Positions 1-5,342 of a stretch of DNA of 5,541 bases are shown in pieces. The notes below the pieces were generated by a model. That model searched no databases. It was not told the DNA's origin and saw only the letters and a list, made by a program, of their open reading frames with translations. Positions within the stretch are counted from its first letter, which is position 1. The number at the start of each line of letters is the position of its first letter. Position numbers and translations under genes: made by a program. Source of the stretch: Acidobacteriota bacterium (GTDB taxonomy: Bacteria; Acidobacteriota; Blastocatellia; Pyrinomonadales; Pyrinomonadaceae); assembly GCA_029777145.1 (NCBI GenBank), contig JAKOSS010000607.1, positions 1-5,541 of the forward strand, written 5' to 3'.

Positions 1-368
1 CCGCCGCTTGCGGTCCGAACGAGGCGATCCTGAAATCGAACCGCAACACGATGGTCGAGCCGACGGCGACGCTCTCGCCGCGCAAGACGACGTTCGAACA
101 GGACCTCGCGGACATGCGCGACGCCGGCTTCGACTACATCTTCGTGATCAGGCGTAAAGACGGCAAGGAATTTGAGGACGACGACCGAAAGTTCCTTCGC
201 GAATCGATGCCGCACGAGATAAACCGTCGGGTTTCGAGCGACGACGGCAAGGCATTCATTTTCGGTTCGGGTTTCGCGATCGACATCAAAGCGGTCGAAA
301 AATGGCGGACAAGATACGTCGTCGAGGATCTTTCGGCGCCGACCGAGAAAGTCGAGAGCAAGAAGTAG
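1..368 (+). CDS. Probable lipoprotein of unknown function, 5'-truncated by the window edge
   Basis: The frame is open from the left edge to a TAG stop at 366-368, so the gene begins outside the window. An ATG at 51 exists, but it has no good ribosome binding site and the frame is already open before it. The first readable residues are A-A-C-G-P-N-E, followed by a polar stretch. A Cys (codon 9-11) after two small residues looks like the end of a lipoprotein signal peptide, giving a mature protein of about 119 residues. The residue before A-A is encoded by NCC, so it must be A, S, P or T rather than the usual Leu; the lipobox is therefore not ideal. The mature part is hydrophilic, has a D-A-G-F-D-Y-I-F-V-I segment likely to form a helix and strand, and ends Lys-rich. 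I do not recognise the family. The next gene starts 13 nt downstream, so the two are probably co-transcribed. Confidence 0.7.
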   Translation, partial: AACGPNEAILKSNRNTMVEPTATLSPRKTTFEQDLADMRDAGFDYIFVIRRKDGKEFEDDDRKFLRESMPHEINRRVSSDDGKAFIFGSGFAIDIKAVEKWRTRYVVEDLSAPTEKVESKK

Positions 369-371
369 AGC

Positions 372-376
372 GGAGG
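372..376 (+). promoter_or_regulatory. Ribosome binding site of the AI-2E family gene
   Basis: GGAGG lies 5 nt before the ATG at 382. It fixes the start of the transporter and shows that the gene has its own translation initiation despite sitting only 13 nt after the lipoprotein stop. Confidence 0.8.
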
Positions 377-381
377 AAGAG

Positions 382-1599
382 ATGGCCGATAAATCATTGA
401 AAGAAAACGGGGAACACGTTCGGCGAATTCAGTTGGATCCTTCGTCGCCGCCGTTCAGGTCGATCGTCCGGGTGGTATTTGTCTTGATCGCCGGGTTAGT
501 TCTTTCCTACGGGCTCTTTTCGATCGTCTCTCAGATTCGCAGCCTGATCTTCATGATCATTTTGTCGATCTTTCTTGCTTATTTGATCGACCCGCTAGTA
601 CGCCTGATCAGGCGACCGTTCAAAGAACGCAACCTTGAAAAAATGATGCCTCGGTCGTTCGCGATCGTGATCGCCTATATTGTTGTGTTCTCGGTTGTGG
701 GGTTCGCTATTTCCTATCTTGCGCCGCGCGTTGCCGAACAGGCCCGGCAGTTTGCGAACAATGTCCCGGCGTATGCAAAATCTGTACAGGTGACGATCGC
801 CAACTTGGCAACAAAGTACGAAAGCTATCAATTGCCCGTCGAGATCGAGGCTCAAATCTCTGAACGGATCACTAATCTCGGTTCGTCCTTGGCGGAAGCC
901 ATTCCGGTAGTTCTCGCGGCAATCGCTCTGGTGATCGTTTCATACCTTCCTTGGCTCATCCTCGTACCGATCCTGTCTTTCTTTTTCCTGAAGGACATTC
1001 AGTTGTTCCGCGCGTCGTTTCTGAAGGCGTTCCCGTCAGGACATTGGCGGGCGCGTGCCGAGCTTTTTCTTGCCGATGTAAATACAACGCTCGCGGCCTA
1101 TACGAGAGCGCAAATGATCTCGTGCGTGCTGATCGGCACCGTATGCACGGCGGGTTTCTATCTCTTCGGAATAAACTACGCCCTTTTGCTGGGGATCATC
1201 GCCGGCATACTTGAATTCATCCCGCTCATCGGCCCGATCACGATCGGGATCACCGCGACGACGGTCGCGGCCGTCTCGGATTCGCCGTGGAAAGCGCTTT
1301 ATGTGGCGATCTTTCTTGTCGTGCTGCGGATCATCCACGATTACGTGACGTACCCGCGGATCGTCCGCGGCGGCATTCACTTGCATCCGCTCGCGATCAT
1401 CATTTCGGTTCTGGCAGGTGAGCAGATTGCTGGAATCGCGGGCGTGTTTCTTTCGATCCCGATCGTCGCGCTGGTGACCGTCATTTACAAACACGTGCTG
1501 GCGCACAGCGGCATGACCGGCCTTTTTGCCGGCTGGATACAACCCGCGCCGGCGATACTTCTTCAAGATCCGATCACGGACGAGGTGGATGCGGAATGA
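382..1599 (+). CDS. AI-2E/PerM (UPF0118) family membrane transporter
   Basis: This 405-residue integral membrane protein belongs to the AI-2E transporter family (Pfam PF01594, formerly UPF0118). Hydrophobic segments lie at about 27-49, 53-76, 92-114, 175-204, 245-297, 303-321 and 336-372. A soluble amphipathic stretch at about 115-172 separates the N-terminal helices from the core, as is usual in the family. Two family signatures are clear: L-E-F-I-P-L-I-G-P at 277-285, and the C-terminal G-I-H-L-H-P-L-A (331-338) running on to G-V-F-L-S-I-P (354-360). The length is slightly above the usual 340-380, mainly from an extended N-terminus and C-terminus. A GGAGG 5 nt upstream supports the ATG at 382. 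Characterised relatives include an autoinducer-2 exporter (TqsA) and Na+/H+ antiporters, so the substrate cannot be told from sequence; no quorum-sensing genes are nearby. The stop overlaps the start of the small membrane protein that follows. Confidence 0.93.
   Translation: MADKSLKENGEHVRRIQLDPSSPPFRSIVRVVFVLIAGLVLSYGLFSIVSQIRSLIFMIILSIFLAYLIDPLVRLIRRPFKERNLEKMMPRSFAIVIAYIVVFSVVGFAISYLAPRVAEQARQFANNVPAYAKSVQVTIANLATKYESYQLPVEIEAQISERITNLGSSLAEAIPVVLAAIALVIVSYLPWLILVPILSFFFLKDIQLFRASFLKAFPSGHWRARAELFLADVNTTLAAYTRAQMISCVLIGTVCTAGFYLFGINYALLLGIIAGILEFIPLIGPITIGITATTVAAVSDSPWKALYVAIFLVVLRIIHDYVTYPRIVRGGIHLHPLAIIISVLAGEQIAGIAGVFLSIPIVALVTVIYKHVLAHSGMTGLFAGWIQPAPAILLQDPITDEVDAE
1582..1587 (+). promoter_or_regulatory. 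Ribosome binding site of the 36-codon gene
   Basis: GAGGTG, complementary to the 3' end of 16S rRNA, lies within the last codons of the AI-2E gene, 8 nt before the ATG at 1596. It is the main evidence that the very short downstream frame is translated. Confidence 0.6.
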
Positions 1600-1706
1600 G
1601 CCCGATCGCCTGGTTTGTCGTGTTGTTTTTCGGACTCTGCGTGCTCGTGATCGTCGTTTACGTCGCGGTCGTCCTCGCGTTTTATCGCGGCGGAAAGAAA
1701 GATTGA
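1596..1706 (+). CDS. Small single-pass membrane protein (36 aa), coupled to the AI-2E family gene
   Basis: This is a 36-codon frame with ATG at 1596 and TGA at 1704-1706. Its start overlaps the upstream stop in the arrangement ATGA, which usually gives translational coupling, and a GAGGTG sits 8 nt before it. The product begins M-S-P-I-A-W-F, has one hydrophobic helix at about residues 5-29 rich in Val, Leu and Phe, and ends in a short basic tail Y-R-G-G-K-K-D. By the positive-inside rule the C-terminus should be cytoplasmic. No catalytic residues are visible and I do not recognise a family. Position and coupling suggest a small partner or stabiliser of the transporter, which is inference. 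The alternative is a chance frame in a region whose codon composition favours hydrophobic codons; the good ribosome binding site and exact overlap argue against that. Confidence 0.6.
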   Translation: MSPIAWFVVLFFGLCVLVIVVYVAVVLAFYRGGKKD

Positions 1707-1823
1707 ATGCGGATTGCGCGTCGGGAGATCTTGCCCGCGAATCTTCGCCACTCTACCCGAATTAAGCACGGAGATCTGAGATGCGTTGTCTTGGTCGAGG
1801 GCACCTTTCCGGCGGCAATGAAA
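1707..1823. other. Gap between convergent genes, no clear terminator
   Basis: This 117-nt gap separates the stop of the small membrane protein from the stop of the minus-strand phosphate permease. The best inverted repeat is a 4-bp CGGG/CCCG pair around AGATCTTG near 1724-1740 with no T-run on either side. No intrinsic terminator of normal strength is visible, so the two convergent transcripts may overlap or end by Rho. An ATG at 1707 opens a long plus-strand frame, but that frame runs antisense through the permease gene and is best explained as its shadow. Confidence 0.5.
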
Positions 1824-2882
1824 CTAAAATCCGAATTGTCGGTGTACGAACAAGACCGCGAGGTAGAAAGCGGCCGCGATCAATCCCGACATCGGGATCG
1901 TCAGCACCCACGCCCAGATGATCCGCCCGGCGACGCCCCATTTTACGGCCGAAAGACGCTTCGTCGCTCCGACACCGACGATCGCACCGGTGATCGTGTG
2001 GGTCGTCGATACGGGAATCCCGAAATGCGTCGCGATCGCGAGCGTGATCGCGCCGCCCGTTTCAGCGCAAAATCCTCCGACAGGCTGAAGTTTCGTGATC
2101 TTCGATCCCATCGTCTTGACGATCCGCCAACCGCCGGTGAGCGTTCCCAGGCCGATCGCGGTGTGCGCCATCAGAACAACGTAAAGCGGGATCTCGGGGA
2201 GCTTTCCTTCCGTGGTCTTTTGGAGATAACCGCCGGCGACGAGCACGAGCGTGATGATGCCCATCGTCTTTTGGGCGTCGTTCCCGCCGTGGCCGAGCGA
2301 ATACGCCGCCGCGGAGAAAAGCTGACCGACGCGGAACAGTTTATCGACCTTCGAGATCGGCGTCCGCCGGAAGATCCAGTAAACCGACGTCATCAACGCC
2401 AATCCAAGCGTCATTCCCATCAACGGAGCCCCGATGATAAACGCCAGCGTCAAATACCAACCGCTCGGAACGATCACGGCGAATCCGCCCGTGCCCGCAA
2501 CGAGTGACGCGCAGATCGCCGCGCCCGCATAACCTCCGATAAGCGCATGCGAACTGGACGTCGGAAGCCCCAGCCACCAGGTGATTATGTTCCACGTAAT
2601 GACGCCGATCAGCCCCGCCAAGAGCACGTAAAGGTGCAGATCATCCGGGATCGGCTTCATGTCGACCATGCCGCCGCCGATCGTCTTCGCGACCGCCGTT
2701 CCGAACACAACGAAGGCAATGAAATTGAAGAACGCCGCCCATGCAACCGCGACTCCCGGCGAAAGCACGCGCGTCGAGACGACGGTCGCGATCGAATTCG
2801 CCGCATCGTGCATGCCGTTCGTGTAATCGAAGATCAGCGCGACGGCAATGATGAAAAATACCAGTAGTGTTATTGGCTCCAT
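1824..2882 (-). CDS. PiT family inorganic phosphate permease
   Basis: This 352-residue protein is a low-affinity inorganic phosphate transporter of the PiT family (PF01384), usually driven by H+ or Na+. The family's internal duplication is visible. The N-terminal half carries G-M-H-D-A-A-N-S (23-30) and G-L-P-T-S-S-S-H (105-112); the C-terminal half carries G-H-G-G-N-D-A-Q-K (197-205) and G-I-P-V-S-T-T-H (288-295). His in place of the first Asn is typical of bacterial members paired with DUF47. About ten hydrophobic segments run from residue 4 to 347, and the length is normal for short bacterial PiT proteins. I chose the ATG at 2882. A GTG at 2939 would add 19 residues, but those are encoded by the intergenic heptamer repeat and resemble no membrane N-terminus. 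No real Shine-Dalgarno precedes the ATG. The DUF47 gene lies 93 nt upstream on the same strand, so the two form an operon. Confidence 0.95.
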   Translation of the reverse strand: MEPITLLVFFIIAVALIFDYTNGMHDAANSIATVVSTRVLSPGVAVAWAAFFNFIAFVVFGTAVAKTIGGGMVDMKPIPDDLHLYVLLAGLIGVITWNIITWWLGLPTSSSHALIGGYAGAAICASLVAGTGGFAVIVPSGWYLTLAFIIGAPLMGMTLGLALMTSVYWIFRRTPISKVDKLFRVGQLFSAAAYSLGHGGNDAQKTMGIITLVLVAGGYLQKTTEGKLPEIPLYVVLMAHTAIGLGTLTGGWRIVKTMGSKITKLQPVGGFCAETGGAITLAIATHFGIPVSTTHTITGAIVGVGATKRLSAVKWGVAGRIIWAWVLTIPMSGLIAAAFYLAVLFVHRQFGF

Positions 2883-2886
2883 GACT

Positions 2887-2975
2887 CGATTTTGGATTTG
2901 CGATTTTGGATTTTGGATTAAGGAATCATGAATAACCACCCAAATCCAAAATCCAAAATCGTAAATCTAAAATTG
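2887..2975. repeat. Large inverted repeat of AATCCAAAATC heptamer units between the DUF47 and PiT genes
   Basis: Arms 2887-2919 and 2943-2975 are 33 nt each around a 23-nt loop. The inner 18 nt (2902-2919 against 2943-2960), plus one further pair, are perfectly complementary. The outer part has only three non-Watson-Crick positions (2888/2974, 2894/2968, 2900/2962), all G opposite T when read on the plus strand. Each arm contains two tandem copies of the 7-nt unit ATCCAAA (or its complement) plus flanking partial copies. The repeat fits the 93-nt gap almost exactly: it begins next to the DUF47 stop (TAA at 2978-2976) and ends 4 nt before the PiT ATG. Similar AATCC-type heptamer repeats are dispersed between genes in some bacteria, such as the STRR repeats of cyanobacteria. 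In the operon mRNA it could form a long A/U-rich hairpin affecting PiT translation or mRNA stability, which is inference. Confidence 0.85.
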
Positions 2976-3596
2976 TTAGTTGTGCTTCAAGATGATCGCT
3001 TCGATGATGTTCGCGACACTCTCGCAGCGGTCGGTCGTGTTTTCCATGATCTCGTAGAGTTCCTTCAGCTTGATCACCTCAAGCGTGTCGGTAGATTTCT
3101 GGAAAAGTTCGCCGATCGCGCGGAAGTAACCGTCATCGGCTTCATTCTCGAGACGGTGGATCTCGACGATGTGCTGGTTTATTCCGTTCGGTGTCTTGAG
3201 CAGCAGCACGGCGGAATTGATCTCCATCGCAAGCCCCTGGATCACTTTCGCCTGATGCTTCATGTGATCGTTGATCGTGCGGATGTTGTACATCAGGATC
3301 GCACGCGCGGCGGCGTCGATGTAATCACAGACGTCATCGAGCGCGACCGAAAGATGGTAAATGTCTTCGCGATCGAACGGCGTGATAAACGACTTGTTCA
3401 GTTTGGTCGTGATCTTGTGCGTGATCTCGTCGCAATCATGCTCAAGATCCTTGATCCGCCAGGCAAACTTCTCAAAATCGTCGCTGTCCTCATGCAGCAT
3501 GTCGACCAGAGCCGTTGCGGCTTCCTGGAGCTTTCCGCCGATCTGACCGAACAATGTAAAGTATTCATCTTCGCGCGGAACAAGACTGAATCCCAT
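2976..3596 (-). CDS. DUF47 family (PhoU-like) phosphate transport accessory protein
   Basis: This 206-residue all-helical cytoplasmic protein belongs to the DUF47 / PhoU_div family (PF01865), whose genes commonly sit next to PiT permeases and are thought to control them. The length is normal. PhoU-like acidic E-x-x-x-D motifs, which bind metal in the family, recur: L-E-H-D-C-D-E (51-57), L-E-N-E-A-D-D (149-155) and M-E-N-T-T-D-R (184-190). The family stretch I-T-P-F-D-R-E-D-I lies at 71-79, and the C-terminal helix A-N-I-I-E-A-I-I-L-K is also characteristic. There is no signal peptide or membrane segment. ATG at 3596 follows GGAGA (3611-3607) by 10 nt. The gene is the first of a two-gene operon with PiT, separated by the heptamer inverted repeat. 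It probably gates or stabilises the permease, as inferred from the family; loss-of-function effects differ between species. Confidence 0.93.
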   Translation of the reverse strand: MGFSLVPREDEYFTLFGQIGGKLQEAATALVDMLHEDSDDFEKFAWRIKDLEHDCDEITHKITTKLNKSFITPFDREDIYHLSVALDDVCDYIDAAARAILMYNIRTINDHMKHQAKVIQGLAMEINSAVLLLKTPNGINQHIVEIHRLENEADDGYFRAIGELFQKSTDTLEVIKLKELYEIMENTTDRCESVANIIEAIILKHN

Positions 3597-3628
3597 TTTT
3601 ATAGAATCTCCGGTTGGTAAAGTTAGCT

Positions 3629-3647
3629 GTAAATCGTTTCGTAAATC
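3629..3647 (-). repeat. Tandem 7-nt repeat in the phosphate-operon leader (possible operator)
   Basis: GTAAATC occurs at 3629-3635 and again at 3641-3647, a 12-nt period; on the operon strand this reads GATTTAC twice. It lies 33 nt upstream of the DUF47 start. The layout recalls the direct 7-bp repeats bound by PhoB-type regulators, but the usual PhoB box has an 11-nt period and a CTGTCAT core, so the link to phosphate control is only suggestive. Confidence 0.25.
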
Positions 3648-3659
3648 TTAACAGACGAA

Positions 3660-3681
3660 TCAGCCGCGACAAATCGGCTGA
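3660..3681. promoter_or_regulatory. 7-bp hairpin upstream of the DUF47 gene
   Basis: TCAGCCG (3660-3666) and CGGCTGA (3675-3681) pair perfectly around an 8-nt loop. No T-run follows on either strand, so it is not an intrinsic terminator. If transcription starts near the TATAAT at 3729-3724 the hairpin lies in the 5' leader of the phosphate operon; otherwise it could be a protein-binding dyad. Confidence 0.35.
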
Positions 3682-3723
3682 GACGTCGTAATAAAAGCTG
3701 AAAATTGCGGCTTCAAGGCTCTC

Positions 3724-3752
3724 ATTATATGCGACCCGACGTACCCGCCGAA
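3724..3752 (-). promoter_or_regulatory. Candidate promoter of the DUF47-PiT operon
   Basis: On the minus strand a perfect TATAAT occupies 3729-3724, about 128 nt upstream of the DUF47 ATG. The best -35 candidate at 17-nt spacing is TTCGGC (3752-3747), a poor match. A second, weaker option nearer the gene is TTGTCG (3672-3667), 16 nt, TAAGAT (3650-3645). Only the -10 match is strong; a regulator could compensate for the poor -35. Confidence 0.3.
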
Positions 3753-3847
3753 GTGCGTGCCCGATCGATGTAACACGGACTTAACATCCGCAGCGGCGTC
3801 TTCACGGCAAACCCGCGCCTTTACGGTCGTCATCACAACTGAACTTT

Positions 3848-3876
3848 TTGGTCTTTCGAGGCTAATCGGTTAATAT
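3848..3876 (+). promoter_or_regulatory. Candidate promoter of the M48 protease gene
   Basis: TTGGTC (3848-3853) and TAATAT (3871-3876) are separated by 17 nt and lie about 30 nt before the protease start codon. Each hexamer is only a partial match to the sigma-70 consensus. The spacing, the AT-rich context and the position just upstream of a strong ribosome binding site support it. Confidence 0.35.
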
Positions 3877-3896
3877 TTCGGAACTAAATCTCCGAT

Positions 3897-3901
3897 GGAG
3901 G
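3897..3901 (+). promoter_or_regulatory. Ribosome binding site that fixes the M48 protease start
   Basis: GGAGG lies 5 nt before the ATG at 3907. An in-frame ATG at 3895 overlaps this motif, so starting there would leave the gene without a ribosome binding site and place M-E-E-I before the signal peptide. The ATG at 3907 is therefore the better start. Confidence 0.85.
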
Positions 3902-3906
3902 AAATA

Positions 3907-5319
3907 ATGAAAACAAACGGATTCGCGAAAAGATCGGTCGTACTGACACTGGTCCTGACGCTTGCGGCACTGCCGATGATCGTCGTCGGTCAGACCGATA
4001 TCAAGATCCCCAAGAACAAATACAAGATCGAGGATGATCAGAAAATGGGCGCTGAATACTCGAAACAGGTCGAGCAGCAGCTTCCGATCCTAAACGACGT
4101 GACGTCGACGCGTTATATCCAAAGCGTCGGCGACCGGCTCGAATCGGCGATCCCTTCGAAATATCGTCAACCGGCGTTCAACTGCTCGTTCAAGATCGTC
4201 AACGCGCGCGACATCAACGCGTTTGCGCTCCCGGCATGCTATCTCTACGTCAACCGCGGAATGATCGAAGCGGCCCGGAACGAAGGCGAGATGGCCGGCG
4301 TCATGGCGCACGAGATCAGCCACGCGATGCTCCGGCATTCGACGGCGCAGATGACCGCGCAAAGCAATCCGCTCAAGCAGATCCTCGGGATCGGCGCGAT
4401 CCTCGGCGGCGCGATCGTGCTCGGTGAAACCGGTGCGGCGATCGGACAAACGATCTACAGCGGACTTTTCGTGTTGCCGTACAGCCGTGAGTTCGAAAGC
4501 CAGGCGGACACGCTCGGCGCGCAGATCATGGCCAACGCCGGATACGATCCGCGCGATCTCGCGAACATGTTCAAGACGATCGAAAAACAGAGCGGCGGCA
4601 ATAACGGCCCGGACTGGTTCAGCACGCACCCGAATCCGCAGAGCCGCTACGACAGCATCAATCGTGAAGCCGATATGCTTAACGTCTCGGGCAATCCGAT
4701 CAAGATGACCCGCGGTTTCGAGCGCATTCAAGCAAAGTTCCGCTCGATGCCCCGCGCGAAATCGATGAAGGAGATCGAGGACGAATATAAGCGCAACAAA
4801 GAACAAAACCAGGGGCAGATGGAACAGGGACGCTACTCGTCGCGGGTTTCGGTGCCGTCGTCGAGGACCCGCAACTATTCGGCGGGAAGTTGGCTAAGTC
4901 TCAGTGTTCCTGACAATTGGAAGGAATTTTCGCTCCAGAACGGAGTCGATTTTGCTCCCGAAGGCGCGTACGGCGATCAGGGGATCACGCACGGGGCACT
5001 GTTTGCCGTCCAGGATTCGCAAAGCCGCGACATCGCTTCGGCGACGGACGACTACGTGAACAATGTCCTTCAGGGCAACAGCTATTTGAGCAGGCAGTCG
5101 GGATACACGCGAACCTCGATCTCTGGTCGAACGGCATATTCGATCGTCCTCAGCGGGCGCTCGCCGGTCACCAATCGCACCGAGGTCGCGACCGTTTACA
5201 CCGTGCTGCTTCGCAACGGTCAGTTGTTCAGCGTCGTGACCGTGGTTCCTGACAGCGATCGTTACAGTTACAACTCGGCATTCCGTAACATGATCCGCTC
5301 GATCCGGCTGAACGACTAA
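3907..5319 (+). CDS. Exported M48 family zinc metalloprotease with a C-terminal Mog1/PsbP-like domain
   Basis: This 470-residue protein starts with a signal peptide: basic residues K2, K8 and R9, a hydrophobic core at 11-27, and likely cleavage near V-V-G/Q-T-D. There is no lipobox Cys. The M48 peptidase domain spans about 45-275, with the zinc site H-E-I-S-H at 135-139 (H135, H139, catalytic E136) and the third ligand in E-S-Q-A-D at 197-201. S-T-H-P-N-P at 239-244 matches the loop that carries the regulatory His in E. coli BepA. A hydrophobic helical insert (157-190) lies between the two zinc motifs, as in BepA/LoiP-type proteases. BepA ends in TPR repeats; here a charged linker (about 286-325) leads to a region at 326-470 beginning S-W-L-S-L-S-V-P-D-N-W, resembling the Mog1/PsbP-like fold. 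A periplasmic role in envelope or outer-membrane protein quality control is inferred from the family. The gene stands alone, divergent from the phosphate operon. Confidence 0.93.
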   Translation: MKTNGFAKRSVVLTLVLTLAALPMIVVGQTDIKIPKNKYKIEDDQKMGAEYSKQVEQQLPILNDVTSTRYIQSVGDRLESAIPSKYRQPAFNCSFKIVNARDINAFALPACYLYVNRGMIEAARNEGEMAGVMAHEISHAMLRHSTAQMTAQSNPLKQILGIGAILGGAIVLGETGAAIGQTIYSGLFVLPYSREFESQADTLGAQIMANAGYDPRDLANMFKTIEKQSGGNNGPDWFSTHPNPQSRYDSINREADMLNVSGNPIKMTRGFERIQAKFRSMPRAKSMKEIEDEYKRNKEQNQGQMEQGRYSSRVSVPSSRTRNYSAGSWLSLSVPDNWKEFSLQNGVDFAPEGAYGDQGITHGALFAVQDSQSRDIASATDDYVNNVLQGNSYLSRQSGYTRTSISGRTAYSIVLSGRSPVTNRTEVATVYTVLLRNGQLFSVVTVVPDSDRYSYNSAFRNMIRSIRLND

Positions 5320-5328
5320 ACTGTCAGT

Positions 5329-5342
5329 ACCGCCTGCGTTAG
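5329..5342 (+). repeat. Possible truncated intergenic repeat half (ACCGCCTGCGTTAG)
   Basis: This GC-rich word follows the protease stop by 9 nt. I recall similar ACCGCCTGCGTTAGC-GGGCGG hairpin repeats between genes of related genomes, but only the left half is here and the right half is replaced by the IS-end-like motif. Its first eight bases recur inverted at 5500-5507, and CCGCCTG recurs directly at 5521-5527. The identification rests on memory and is tentative. Confidence 0.3.

Larger units (their letters stand above)
3597..3906. other. Divergent intergenic region between the phosphate operon and the M48 protease gene
   Basis: About 300 nt without a convincing gene on either strand. It holds the candidate promoters, tandem repeat and hairpin listed separately. 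The middle (about 3731-3840) contains only a weak 5-bp dyad GATGT/ACATC at 3767-3771 and 3784-3788. It is AT-richer near both gene starts than the flanking genes and has only one GATC (3763-3766), in contrast with the dense GATC in the coding parts. Confidence 0.6.

Noticed and set aside
1036..1566. Minus-strand frame of 176 codons inside the AI-2E gene
   Set aside because: Arg/Asp-rich shadow product with no start signal; the opposite strand encodes a clear membrane protein.
382..1599. Quorum-sensing role taken from the family name
   Set aside because: UPF0118 members have diverse functions including Na+/H+ exchange, and no luxS- or lsr-like gene is in view.
1707..2507. Long plus-strand frame of 266 codons beginning right after the small membrane protein
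   Set aside because: It runs antisense through the PiT gene, its product is Arg/Asp-rich low-quality sequence, and PiT on the other strand has full family motifs.
2887..2975. The heptamer array considered as a CRISPR array or intrinsic terminator
   Set aside because: It has no spacers between regular long repeats, and the stem is A/T-rich with no separate T-run, so neither fits.
2928..3620. Plus-strand frame of 230 codons opposite the DUF47 gene
   Set aside because: It begins inside the heptamer repeat, lacks a ribosome binding site and mirrors the DUF47 coding sequence, which has recognisable motifs.
3767..3788. GATGT/ACATC dyad as an operator
   Set aside because: Only 5 bp of matching with an asymmetric interior; expected by chance in 300 nt.
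4090..4806. Minus-strand frame of 238 codons inside the M48 gene
   Set aside because: Shadow of the protease caused by its codon use; the product has no plausible domain.
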